From Chloroflexota bacterium (GTDB lineage: Bacteria > Chloroflexota > Dormibacteria > Dormibacterales > Dormibacteraceae): a stretch of 7,782 bases of DNA. Positions 1 to 7,091 of the stretch are shown here, in pieces. The number at the start of each line of letters is the position of its first letter. Within the stretch, counting starts at the first letter, position 1. The translations under genes and the position numbers were made by a program. The notes below the pieces were generated by a model, which was not told where the DNA came from, did not search any database, and was given only the letters and a program-made list of their open reading frames with translations. The stretch covers positions 1-7,782 of the forward strand of contig VBJE01000175.1 in assembly GCA_005879675.1 (NCBI GenBank). Reading direction: 5' to 3'.

Positions 1-25
1 AGTCGGGTGCCTGCAGCCAGTCCAT
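1..25 (-). CDS. Possible 5' end of a next gene, cut by the window edge
   Basis: One base after the TGA stop of the FAD oxidoreductase there is an ATG on the minus strand (positions 25-23), followed by seven more open codons reading MDWLQAPD before the window ends. The spacing is what one expects for the next gene of a translationally coupled operon. No clear Shine-Dalgarno sequence precedes it. From memory, some bacterial lipase-maturation-factor-like membrane proteins start in a similar way (Met, an acidic residue, Trp, then an Ala-Pro pair), but eight residues cannot support a family call. It may equally be a chance ATG. Confidence 0.3.
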
Positions 26-26
26 G

Positions 27-1436
27 TCAGCGAAGGCGCGACCCGAGAGCTGCCCGCGCCGCGTTCACGCCGCACATGCCGTGCACGCCTCCGCCCGGCG
101 GCGTGGCCGCGGAGCACACGAAGACCGCCGGGTCTGGGGTCGCGTACGGGTTGAGGCTCAGCACGGGGCGCGCGATGAGGCCGCGCAGGTCCATGCGACC
201 GCCCATGATGTCGCCGCCGACGCAGTTCGGCTCCTCGGTCTCGATGCGCGCCGGTGGCCACACGCTTCGCCTGCGCACGAGGTCCCCGAAGCCGGGCGCG
301 AACCGCTCGACCTGCTTCTCGATGGCGGCGGTCATGTCGACGACGGAGCCGTTGGGCACGTGGCAGTACGCCCACGCAGTATGCGTGCCGTCGGGCGAGC
401 GGGTGCGGTCGAAAAGCGATGGCTGGGCGAGGAGCACGAACGGCCGCGCCGGGTGCTGCCCGCGAGCGACCTGGAGCTCGGCCTCGGCGATCTCCTCCAT
501 CGTCCCGCCAAGGTGGAGCGTCGCGGCCCGCGCGCATTCCGCCGAGCGCCACGGGATCGGGCCGTCCAGCGTCCAGTCGAGCTTGAACGCGCCCGGACCA
601 TACCGGAACGTCTCCAGGGCGTCGCGATAGCCGCGCGGGAAGTGATCTCCCGTCACTCCGAGCACGCCTTTCGGCACCAGGTCGAGGAGCACCGCGCGGT
701 GCGCAGGCAGGTCCGCGAGCGACGTCACGCCGCGATCGCATATGACCTCTCCGCCGAGCTCGCGGAGCCTGCGCACCATCGCCTCGGCGACGTTGGCCGA
801 CCCGCCGCGGGCCACCGGCCACCCGCCCGCGTGGGCGGAAGCCAGCATCAGCATCCCGACGGCCCCGGTGCCGGCCTCGTCGAGCGCCAGGAGGCTGTGC
901 GCGGCCGCGCCGGCGAGCAGCGCCCTGGCTTCGCGGCCCTGGAAGAAAATGCCCGCGAGCGTGAGCGCGGAGAGCAAGCCAGGAGCTCCGAACCGGGCCA
1001 GGAGCAACGGGTGCCGCGGCGGGCGCGGCGGCCGAAGGATCATGTCGAGCAGGTCCGGCATCCGCTCCACAAGCGGCGAGATGAGGCGCCGGTACGCGGC
1101 ACCATCGCCGCGCAGCCGCGATGCCGTGTGCGTCACCGAGCGGTCCGCGAGGAGCGCGGTGCCGTCGTCGAAGGGATGCGCCATGGGCGCCGGCGGCGTC
1201 ACCAGCTCCAGATGCAGCGGCGCGAAGAACGGGAGGAGGGGCGGGAAGGCCATGATCGTCGAGCACACGTCGTGGCGAAACCCGTGCTCGAGGAGCTCCT
1301 CGGTGCGGAGACCGCCGCCGGGAGCCGCGTGGCGCTCGAGAACGAGCACCGACCTGCCCGCCTCGGCGATGGTGATGGCCGCGGCGAGCCCGTTGGGCCC
1401 GGAGCCGACGACCACGGCGTCGAACCGCTCGGCCAT
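27..1436 (-). CDS. FAD-dependent oxidoreductase of the phytoene desaturase/PYROXD2-like family
   Basis: A complete 469-residue flavoprotein of the COG1233 type. Residues 7-34 form the dinucleotide-binding fold: strand AVVVGSGPNG with the Gly-x-Gly-x-x-Gly motif at G11, G13 and G16, a helix, and E34 at the end of the second strand, the usual ligand of the FAD ribose. It is followed by APGGGLRTEE (38-47), the amine-oxidase/desaturase continuation. The C-terminus has the second FAD-contact motif, TPPGGGVHGMCGVNAA (445-460). Length fits the family (about 470-540). The middle of the protein, which would set the substrate, resembles the uncharacterised PYROXD2-like branch more than true carotenoid desaturases. 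No carotenoid, squalene or lipid gene is seen beside it, so the substrate is unknown. The start is ATG, 10 codons before the first motif glycine. AGAGG lies only one base upstream, a poor spacing. It lies 75 bases after ackA on the same strand and is probably co-transcribed. FAD binding is well supported; the reaction is not. Confidence 0.88.
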   Translation of the reverse strand: MAERFDAVVVGSGPNGLAAAITIAEAGRSVLVLERHAAPGGGLRTEELLEHGFRHDVCSTIMAFPPLLPFFAPLHLELVTPPAPMAHPFDDGTALLADRSVTHTASRLRGDGAAYRRLISPLVERMPDLLDMILRPPRPPRHPLLLARFGAPGLLSALTLAGIFFQGREARALLAGAAAHSLLALDEAGTGAVGMLMLASAHAGGWPVARGGSANVAEAMVRRLRELGGEVICDRGVTSLADLPAHRAVLLDLVPKGVLGVTGDHFPRGYRDALETFRYGPGAFKLDWTLDGPIPWRSAECARAATLHLGGTMEEIAEAELQVARGQHPARPFVLLAQPSLFDRTRSPDGTHTAWAYCHVPNGSVVDMTAAIEKQVERFAPGFGDLVRRRSVWPPARIETEEPNCVGGDIMGGRMDLRGLIARPVLSLNPYATPDPAVFVCSAATPPGGGVHGMCGVNAARAALGSRLR

Positions 1437-1511
1437 GCCTCTAGGGTGACGTTTCGGGCCGGCTGGGCGCGAGCCTTTGTCGGCGCGCGGAGTTGCGACC
1501 GTTGGCGCTTC
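1437..1511 (-). other. Short spacer between ackA and the FAD oxidoreductase
   Basis: These 75 bases hold no open frame of note and no GC-rich stem followed by a T-run on the minus strand, so I see no intrinsic terminator separating ackA from the oxidoreductase. No promoter boxes stand out either. Read-through from xfp-ackA is therefore the simplest assumption, although a weak internal promoter cannot be excluded. Confidence 0.4.
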
Positions 1512-2615
1512 TCAGGCGGGCGGAGTCGTGAGCACCTTCCTCACCTCACGCGCCACCTCGACGTCCTCGCGCGATTTGATGACCAGCGTCGGCACGTTCG
1601 CCCCCGGCGCGCTTATGTCGTTGTCCGGCCCGAGGCTGGCGTTGAGCGTCGGACCGATCTCGACCCCAAGGAACCTCAACCCCGCGGCCGCCGCCGCGCG
1701 CACCGGCGCGGCGTTCTCCCCCACCCCGCCCGTGAAGACCAGCACGTCCAGGCCGTTCATCGAGGCGGCCATGGCGGCGATGAGCGCTCGCAGGCGGTGG
1801 ATGTACACGTCGAATGCAAGCTCCGCGGCATCGTCGCCGTCCGCGATGCGCTTGAGGATCTCGCGCATGTCGGCCGTGCCGGCGAGCGCCATCAGGCCGC
1901 CGTTGCGGTCGAGGGCCTCGGTGAGATCGGCCTCGGAGAGGCCGGCGTGGCGCTGCAGATAGAGAAGGGCCCCCGGGTCGACGGTCCCCGAGCGGGTAGC
2001 CATCACGAGCCCCTCGAGCGGCGTGAACCCCATCGTGGTGTCGACGGAGCGCCCGCCGCGCACGGCGGCGAGCGACGCGCCGGAGCCGAGGTGACAGGTG
2101 ACGGCGCGCAGCTCGTGCGGTGACCGGCGCAGCATCTCCGCGGCCCTGCGCGCGACGTAGGCGTGCGAGAAACCGTGGAACCCGTAGCGCCTGATCCCGT
2201 GGCGGATCCGCCACTCGTCGGGGATGGCGTATGTCGTCGCGGCCGCCGGCATGCGGGAGTGGAAAGCGGTGTCGAGGCAGGCCACGCCGGGGGTGCGCGG
2301 CAGCAACTCGCGCGCGGCCGCGATGCCGGCAAGGGCGGCGGGCAGGTGCAGCGGCGCGAGGTCGGTGATGGTGACCAGGTACCTGATTACGTCCGGGTCG
2401 ATGCGCACCGACTGCGAGTAGCGCGGCCCGCCGTGGACGACGCGATGCCCGACGGCCTCGATGCCCTCCATCTCCCGGAGCGCTGACGCCACCTGCGCGT
2501 CGTCGATCCTGCCCTCGGCGACCTCGAACTCGCGGTCGGCGAGGACGCGGTCGTCGGCGTCGACGAGGCTGACCTTCAGGGAGCTCGAGCCGGCGTTCAG
2601 AACGAGTACGCGCAA
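1512..2615 (-). CDS. ackA: Acetate kinase
   Basis: Converts acetyl-phosphate and ADP to acetate and ATP (reversible, cytoplasmic). It follows xfp, whose product is acetyl-phosphate, so ATP formation is the likely direction. The 367 residues are shorter than the usual ~400. Family landmarks in order: NAGSSSLK (7-14), GHRVVHGG (56-63, acetate-site Arg58), PLHLP (88-92, catalytic-loop His90), DTAFH (115-119, catalytic Asp115), YGFHGFSH (144-151, His147), CHLGSGAS (174-181), MGFTPLEGL (195-203), TRSGTVDPG (207-215, transition-state Arg208), FTGGVGENA (294-302) and a C-terminal SRED (348-351) whose Glu350 probably corresponds to the metal-binding Glu. Several positions deviate from the common consensus: PLHLP for PLHNP, HLGSG for HLGNG, GFS for GTS. 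The start is TTG: it places the first residues exactly where the family begins, and no better start lies between it and the xfp stop 4 bases upstream. With only a weak AGG before it, translation probably depends on ribosomes finishing xfp. Confidence 0.95.
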   Translation of the reverse strand: MRVLVLNAGSSSLKVSLVDADDRVLADREFEVAEGRIDDAQVASALREMEGIEAVGHRVVHGGPRYSQSVRIDPDVIRYLVTITDLAPLHLPAALAGIAAARELLPRTPGVACLDTAFHSRMPAAATTYAIPDEWRIRHGIRRYGFHGFSHAYVARRAAEMLRRSPHELRAVTCHLGSGASLAAVRGGRSVDTTMGFTPLEGLVMATRSGTVDPGALLYLQRHAGLSEADLTEALDRNGGLMALAGTADMREILKRIADGDDAAELAFDVYIHRLRALIAAMAASMNGLDVLVFTGGVGENAAPVRAAAAAGLRFLGVEIGPTLNASLGPDNDISAPGANVPTLVIKSREDVEVAREVRKVLTTPPA

Positions 2616-2619
2616 GGGC

Positions 2620-5001
2620 CTAGTTGGGCCACACCCAGTTCAGGATCTCCGGCGGGTCCTGCCCGTGGTCCCGCGTGTGCTGCCGGCTGCGCAGCCGGTG
2701 GTCGACCATCTCCTGGCGCACGTGCGCGGCCTTCGAGCCGAGCGACGGCACCCGGTCGATCACGTCCATGACAAGGTGGTAGCGGTCGAGGTCGTTGAGC
2801 ATCACCATGTCGAAGGGCGTCGTCGTCGTGCCCTCCTCCTTGTACCCGCGGACGTGGATGTTCGCGTGGTTGGCGCGCCTGTATGTGAGGCGGTGGATGA
2901 GCCACGGATAGCCGTGATAGGCGAAGATGACCGGCCTGTCCCTGGTGAAGACCTCGTCGAACTCGGCGTCGCGCAGGCCGTGTGGATGCTCGGTCGGCTG
3001 CTGGAGCCTCATCAGGTCGACGACGTTGACCACGCGTACGGCGAGGTTCGGCAGGTGGCGGCGGACCAGGTCGGCCGCGGCCAGCGTCTCCAGCGTGGGC
3101 ACTTCGCCGGCGCACGCCAGCACGACGTCGGGGTCGCGTCCCTCGTCGGTGCTCGCCCAGTCCCAGATCCCGAGGCCGCGCGTGCAGTGCGCTATCGCGT
3201 CCTCCATCGAGAGGTAGTTGAGCGCCGGCTGCTTGCCGGCGACGATGACGTTCACGTAGTTCCGGCTGCGCAGGCAGTGGTCGGCGACCGACAGGAGGCA
3301 GTTGGCGTCGGGCGCAAGGTACACGCGAATCACCTCGGCCTTCTTGTTGACGACGTGATCGATGAACCCCGGGTCCTGGTGCGAAAAGCCGTTGTGGTCC
3401 TGGCGCCAGACGTGCGAGGAGAGCAGGTAGTTGAGCGACGCGATGGGCCGCCGCCAGGGGATTGCGCGAGTGAGCTTCAGCCATTTCGCGTGCTGGTTGA
3501 ACATCGAGTCGATGATGTGGATGAACGCTTCGTAGCAGTTGAAGAGCCCGTGCCGGCCTGTCAGCACGTACCCCTCGAGCCATCCCTCGCACATGTGCTC
3601 GCTCAGCACCTCCATCACCCGACCGTCGGGCGCGAGGTGGTCATCGCCGGGGACCGTGTCCGCGTCCCAGGTGCGGTTCGTGGCCTCGAACAACGCGCTC
3701 AGCCGGTTGGAGGCGGTCTCGTCCGGGCCCATGACCCGGAAGTTGTCCGGGTTCATCTTGACGACGTCGCGCAGGTAGGTGCCGAGCACACGGGTCGCCT
3801 CGCTCGAGGTCGTGCCCGGTTTGGCGACGTCGACCGCGTAGTCGCGAAAGTCCGGGAGACGCAGGTCCTTCAGGAGCTCGCCCCCGTTCGCGTGCGGGTT
3901 GGCGCTCATGCGCCGGTCGCCGCGCGGCGGCAGGCCGGCGAGCTCTTCGACGAGCCGGCCCGAGCGGTCGAACAGCTCGTCGGGCCTGTAGCTGCGCAGC
4001 CATTCTTCGAGGACCTGGATGTGGCCGGGCTCGGCGTCGAAGTCGGTCACCGGGACCTGATGCGCGCGCCACGTTCCCTCGACCTGCTTGCCGTCCACCT
4101 TCTTCGGCCCGGTCCAGCCCTTCGGTGTCCGGAGGACGATCATCGGCCACGTCGGTCGTCGCGCCGGCCGGTCCTTCTTGATGCGGGCGATCTCGTCGAG
4201 CGCCCAGTCGAGCGCAGCGGCCATCTGCTGGTGCACCTTCGCGGGGTCGTCGCCGCTCACGAACACCGGCGCATGCCCGTATCCCTCCAGCAGGTCGCGG
4301 AGCTCCGGCTCGGGGATTCGCGCGAGCACAGTCGGGTTGGCGATCTTGTAGCCGTTGAGGTGCAGGATCGGGAGCACCGCTCCGTCTCGCGCCGGGTTGA
4401 CGAACTTGTTGGAGTGCCAGCTCGCGGCGAGCGGACCCGTCTCCGCCTCGCCGTCGCCGACGATGCAGAAGACCGTGAGGTCGGGGTTGTCGAAGGCCGC
4501 GCCGTACGCGTGCACGAGCGCGTAGCCGAGCTCGCCGCCCTCGTGAATCGAGCCCGGCGTCTCGGGGGCGTTGTGGCTCGGGATGCCGCCCGGGAACGAG
4601 AACTGCCGGAACAGCTTGCGCAGCCCGGTCTCGTCCATGGTCACGTCGGGGTAGCGCTCGGTGTACGTGCCTTCGAGGTAGGCGTTCGCCACGCCGGCGG
4701 GGCCGCCGTGTCCCGGGCCCATGACGTAGATCGCGTCGAGCTCACGCTTCTTGATGACGCGGTTGGCGTGCGCGTAGATGAAGTTGAGGCCGGGCGTCGT
4801 GCCCCAGTGCCCGAGCAGGCGCGGCTTGATGTCCTCGAGCTTCAGGGGTCGCTTCAGGAGCGGGTTGTCGAGCAGGTAGATCTGGCCGGCCGACAGGTAG
4901 TTCGCGGCGCGCCAGTACGCGTCGATGAGGCGCAACTCCGCCGCTTCGAGCGGCTGAGCCTGGTCAACCTCAGGCGTGGCGGCTGCCCTGGCCTGCGTCA
5001 T
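2620..5001 (-). CDS. xfp: Xylulose-5-phosphate/fructose-6-phosphate phosphoketolase
   Basis: A thiamine-diphosphate enzyme that cleaves xylulose-5-P (to glyceraldehyde-3-P) and/or fructose-6-P (to erythrose-4-P) with inorganic phosphate, giving acetyl-phosphate and water. The 793 residues match the family length. The N-terminal domain has LGHWGT (63-68) and GPGHGG (95-100), with substrate/cofactor histidines 65 and 98, then SHNAPETPGSIHEGGELGY (142-160), which contains the first family signature. GAAFDNPDLTVFCIVGDGE (167-185) is the second signature; its GDG (182-184) with downstream Asn216 in HLNGYK binds Mg-ThDP. The middle domain carries GPDETASNR (425-433), GYVLTGRHG (477-485) and HNGFSHQDPG (536-545), all typical. 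The frame is intact with no missing motif. The start is ATG with GAGG seven bases upstream. It is the first gene of a minus-strand unit, 4 bases before ackA. Sequence alone cannot tell dual from single substrate use. Confidence 0.97.
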   Translation of the reverse strand: MTQARAAATPEVDQAQPLEAAELRLIDAYWRAANYLSAGQIYLLDNPLLKRPLKLEDIKPRLLGHWGTTPGLNFIYAHANRVIKKRELDAIYVMGPGHGGPAGVANAYLEGTYTERYPDVTMDETGLRKLFRQFSFPGGIPSHNAPETPGSIHEGGELGYALVHAYGAAFDNPDLTVFCIVGDGEAETGPLAASWHSNKFVNPARDGAVLPILHLNGYKIANPTVLARIPEPELRDLLEGYGHAPVFVSGDDPAKVHQQMAAALDWALDEIARIKKDRPARRPTWPMIVLRTPKGWTGPKKVDGKQVEGTWRAHQVPVTDFDAEPGHIQVLEEWLRSYRPDELFDRSGRLVEELAGLPPRGDRRMSANPHANGGELLKDLRLPDFRDYAVDVAKPGTTSSEATRVLGTYLRDVVKMNPDNFRVMGPDETASNRLSALFEATNRTWDADTVPGDDHLAPDGRVMEVLSEHMCEGWLEGYVLTGRHGLFNCYEAFIHIIDSMFNQHAKWLKLTRAIPWRRPIASLNYLLSSHVWRQDHNGFSHQDPGFIDHVVNKKAEVIRVYLAPDANCLLSVADHCLRSRNYVNVIVAGKQPALNYLSMEDAIAHCTRGLGIWDWASTDEGRDPDVVLACAGEVPTLETLAAADLVRRHLPNLAVRVVNVVDLMRLQQPTEHPHGLRDAEFDEVFTRDRPVIFAYHGYPWLIHRLTYRRANHANIHVRGYKEEGTTTTPFDMVMLNDLDRYHLVMDVIDRVPSLGSKAAHVRQEMVDHRLRSRQHTRDHGQDPPEILNWVWPN

Positions 5002-5121
5002 CCCTGCACCTCATCATGACGGCCTCAAAGGAACGATCACGTTAGATTGGGTTGGCATTGGCGACTGAGCTGACCGCGAACCCGCGAGTGCCGGTGCCGG
5101 CGATGGCGGGTAACGGCCCCC
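5002..5121. promoter_or_regulatory. Divergent intergenic region between xfp and the nucleosidase operon
   Basis: These 120 bases are the only gap from which both transcription units can start, so both promoters should lie here unless they are inside coding sequence. The part at about 5024-5060 is visibly less GC-rich than the surroundings and is the likeliest promoter zone. It holds three closely spaced TTGG units (5047-5050, 5052-5055, 5058-5061). TTGGCA at 5052-5057 could pass for a plus-strand -35 box, but no acceptable -10 lies 16-19 bases further on, and no minus-strand pair is convincing either. GCCGG-TG-CCGGC (5090-5101) is a short inverted repeat about 20 bases before the GTG start, too small to call a regulatory hairpin. 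Only the divergent layout is certain. Confidence 0.5.
5008..5014 (-). promoter_or_regulatory. Ribosome binding site of xfp
   Basis: On the minus strand ATGAGGT includes the GAGG core at 5012-5009, seven bases before the ATG at 5001. It is the best Shine-Dalgarno match seen ahead of any gene here and fixes the xfp start. The other five starts have weak or badly spaced sites and lean on coupling or leaderless-type initiation. Confidence 0.7.
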
Positions 5122-5817
5122 GTGCCTGACCGAAGGCCTGTGGCGGTGATCGCCGCCCTCGAGCAGGAGGCGCACGGGCTCGTGAGCAGGATGCCCCGCT
5201 CCGAGACCGTCGGCCCGCGCCTCTCGGTCTGGGAGGGGGGCGGCCTGGTGGTGGTCGTGGCCGGGGTGGGCAAGGTCGCGGCGGCGATGGCGGCGCAGTT
5301 CGTGTGCGACGTCTTCAAGCCCCGGTGCGTGGTCGCCATCGGGCTGGCCGGGGCGCTGGAGGAAAACTCCAGGCCTGGCCAGGTGATCGTCGCCACCGGC
5401 GCCGCGCAGCACGACTTCGACGCGCGGCCGCTGACGCCGGCCAGGGGCATCATCCCCGGGCTGGAGATCGCGGTGATGCACGCCGACTCTTCGGTGGCGG
5501 AGAAGCTGCTGATCGCCGCCCAGCTCGAGTCGAAGCACGCCCGAACCGGCATCGTCGTGAGCGGCGACCAGATCATCACGTCCGCCAAGGTCCGCGACGC
5601 CCTGGCGCACGAGTTCGCCGACGCGCTCTGCGTCGACATGGAGACGGCCGCGGTCGCCCAGGTGGCGCTGCGGAACAGCGTGCCCTGGTCGGCATTGCGC
5701 GTCACATCCGACTCGGCCGACGAGACCTTCGACCTGCGCGGCGTCCTCGGTTTCGGCGTCAGCACCGCCGCCGACCTGTTCGAGAGGATCATTCAGTCGG
5801 TGGTGGACGAGCTGTGA
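5122..5817 (+). CDS. MTA/SAH nucleosidase-like N-glycosidase (PNP/UDP phosphorylase superfamily)
   Basis: A 231-residue single-domain enzyme like MtnN (Pfs), which hydrolyses the N-glycosidic bond of methylthioadenosine and S-adenosylhomocysteine to release adenine. Seen: AVIAALEQEA (8-17), where Glu16 aligns with the E. coli acid Glu12; the glycine-rich IGLAGAL (73-79); GIVVSGDQI (143-151); VDMETAAVAQV (171-181) with the ribose-binding Met173-Glu174 pair; and TSDSAD (195-200) with Asp197, the base-protonating Asp. This supports a working nucleosidase rather than a decayed copy. Related branches (futalosine hydrolase, adenosylhopane nucleosidase, nucleoside phosphorylases) share the fold and most motifs, so the base and sugar are not settled; I withhold the mtnN symbol. 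The start is GTG, the first possible start after an in-frame TGA at 5071; a GTG at 5140 would leave only seven residues before Glu14 and looks too short. The stop overlaps the amidase start (GTGA). Confidence 0.84.
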   Translation: MPDRRPVAVIAALEQEAHGLVSRMPRSETVGPRLSVWEGGGLVVVVAGVGKVAAAMAAQFVCDVFKPRCVVAIGLAGALEENSRPGQVIVATGAAQHDFDARPLTPARGIIPGLEIAVMHADSSVAEKLLIAAQLESKHARTGIVVSGDQIITSAKVRDALAHEFADALCVDMETAAVAQVALRNSVPWSALRVTSDSADETFDLRGVLGFGVSTAADLFERIIQSVVDEL

Positions 5818-7091
5818 TCGAGTCGTCGGCGCGCTGGCTGACCGCCGTCGAATCGCAGAGGCTCGTCGCGAAGGGCGAGCTCGACCCTCAGGAGGTGGTG
5901 CGGGCTCACCTCGACGCCATCGACCGCTACGACGGGCAGATCCACGCTTTCATTCACGTCGACCGCGAGGCAAAGACCGCCGCCGGCGCCACGGTCGCGG
6001 TGAAAGACAGCCAGCCCGTCAAGGGAATGCCGTACACCTACGCGACGCGCTCGTGGCGGGAGCGGGTCGCGGACGAGGATGCGGTCGGCGTCGCGAGGGC
6101 GCGGAGTGCCGGCGCGGCCATCCTTGGCAAGACCAATCTTCCGGAGCTTGCCGCGTCGATCGGCACGAACAACGAGCTGTTCGGGCCGACCCACAACCCT
6201 TGGCGTCACGGCTACACGCCCGGGGGATCGAGCGGCGGCAGCGGCGCCGCGGTGGCCGCGGGCATGTGCAGCGTCGCCGTGGGCGGCGACACCGGGGGCT
6301 CGATCCGCATCCCGGCGTCGTGCTGCGGCGTGGTCGGCTTGCGGCCAACCCCGGACCGCATCCCGTGCGAGGAGGTCGACGTCACCGTGCTGCAGTCGCG
6401 GGGGCCGATGGCGCGCACGGTCGACGACGCGCGGTGGCTGTTCTCGGTCATGACCGAGACCCGGGAAGGACTTGTGCGCTACAGGCGGGACAGGAGGATC
6501 GGGTTCACGGCTGATGGCGCACACCCGGCGTGCGCCGCCGCGGCCAGGCGCGCGGCCGACGCCCTCGAGGCCGCGGGATATCGGATGGAGGAGATGACGT
6601 GGGATCCCGACCCGGTGACCGAGGGCTACGGCACGGTGCGCCGGGCGAGCATGGCCAGCTTTCCCGCCGACCTGTCGACGTTCGGCGCCGGCATCCAGAA
6701 GCTCGCCGCGGAGGGCCGCGACCTCAAGGCGATGGATTACTTTCATGCGTTCGAGAAGGCGACCGAGGCGGCCAACCGCGCCGTCGGCCTACCGCTGCAG
6801 ACACGCCTGGACTTCATCCTCACCCCGACCCTCGGGCTGCCGCCGATGAGGATCGAGGACGTGCCGGCATTCCTTGGAGAAGACTGGGCGCGCTACGTTC
6901 GATTCGTGCTGCCTGTGACCTTCGCCCGTGTGCCCGCGATCTCCATCCCGGCGGGCGTGCACGAGGGCCTTCCGATCGGCGTGCAGCTCGTCGGCCGGTT
7001 CGCGGAGGAGTACGACCTGCTCCAGCTCGCCAAGGAGCTCGAGGGAATGCCCGGTTTCGGTTTTCGGCGGCCGCCGGCGGTCGACGGATGA
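5814..7091 (+). CDS. Amidase-signature family hydrolase
   Basis: A 425-residue serine amidase with the family's Ser-cisSer-Lys triad. Lys64 lies in VAVKDSQP, cis-Ser139 in TPGGSSGGSG (135-144) and nucleophile Ser163 in GGDTGGSIRIPAS (157-169). The spacings (75 and 24 residues) equal those of the well-studied fatty acid amide hydrolase (Lys142, Ser217, Ser241). ILGKTNLPELA (103-113) and the C-terminal PAISIPAGVHEGLPIGVQL are also typical. It is shorter than GatA or biuret hydrolase AtzE (about 450-490), in part because the stretch before Lys64 is trimmed (REAKTAAGATVAVKD). No GatB/GatC-like partner is present, so a tRNA amidotransferase role is unlikely. The family acts on many amides, including biuret and allophanate, which makes a ureide or biuret-like product of the downstream ring-opening enzyme a reasonable substrate; this is inference from context. 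The GTG start overlaps the nucleosidase stop, and the TGA stop overlaps the next ATG. Confidence 0.92.
   Translation: MIESSARWLTAVESQRLVAKGELDPQEVVRAHLDAIDRYDGQIHAFIHVDREAKTAAGATVAVKDSQPVKGMPYTYATRSWRERVADEDAVGVARARSAGAAILGKTNLPELAASIGTNNELFGPTHNPWRHGYTPGGSSGGSGAAVAAGMCSVAVGGDTGGSIRIPASCCGVVGLRPTPDRIPCEEVDVTVLQSRGPMARTVDDARWLFSVMTETREGLVRYRRDRRIGFTADGAHPACAAAARRAADALEAAGYRMEEMTWDPDPVTEGYGTVRRASMASFPADLSTFGAGIQKLAAEGRDLKAMDYFHAFEKATEAANRAVGLPLQTRLDFILTPTLGLPPMRIEDVPAFLGEDWARYVRFVLPVTFARVPAISIPAGVHEGLPIGVQLVGRFAEEYDLLQLAKELEGMPGFGFRRPPAVDG

Noticed and set aside
1468..1490. GCGCG...CGCGC inverted repeat in the ackA-oxidoreductase spacer as a terminator
   Set aside because: Short stem with a mismatched interior, long loop and no T-run on the minus strand.
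24..2123. Very long plus-strand open frame (about 699 codons) opposite the oxidoreductase and ackA
   Set aside because: It runs across two well-recognised minus-strand genes and the gap between them. The translation is Arg/His/Glu-rich with no domain. Long antisense frames are common in GC-rich DNA because the stop codons are AT-rich.
2461..5019. Very long plus-strand open frame (about 852 codons) opposite xfp
   Set aside because: It mirrors the xfp codon pattern, has a low-complexity Val/Arg/Asp composition and no motif; xfp on the other strand is unmistakable.
5090..5101. GCCGG-TG-CCGGC inverted repeat before the nucleosidase as a terminator or hairpin
   Set aside because: Only five pairs with a two-base loop and no T-run; such palindromes are expected by chance in GC-rich sequence.
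5304..5813. Upstream extension of the amidase frame by 170 codons
   Set aside because: The extension lies inside the nucleosidase gene, is Arg-rich and lacks any motif. The GTG at 5814, overlapping the nucleosidase stop, gives an N-terminus of normal amidase form.
5793..6746. Minus-strand open frame (about 317 codons) opposite the amidase
   Set aside because: Low-complexity Arg/Ala/His composition and complete overlap with the catalytic core of the amidase on the other strand.
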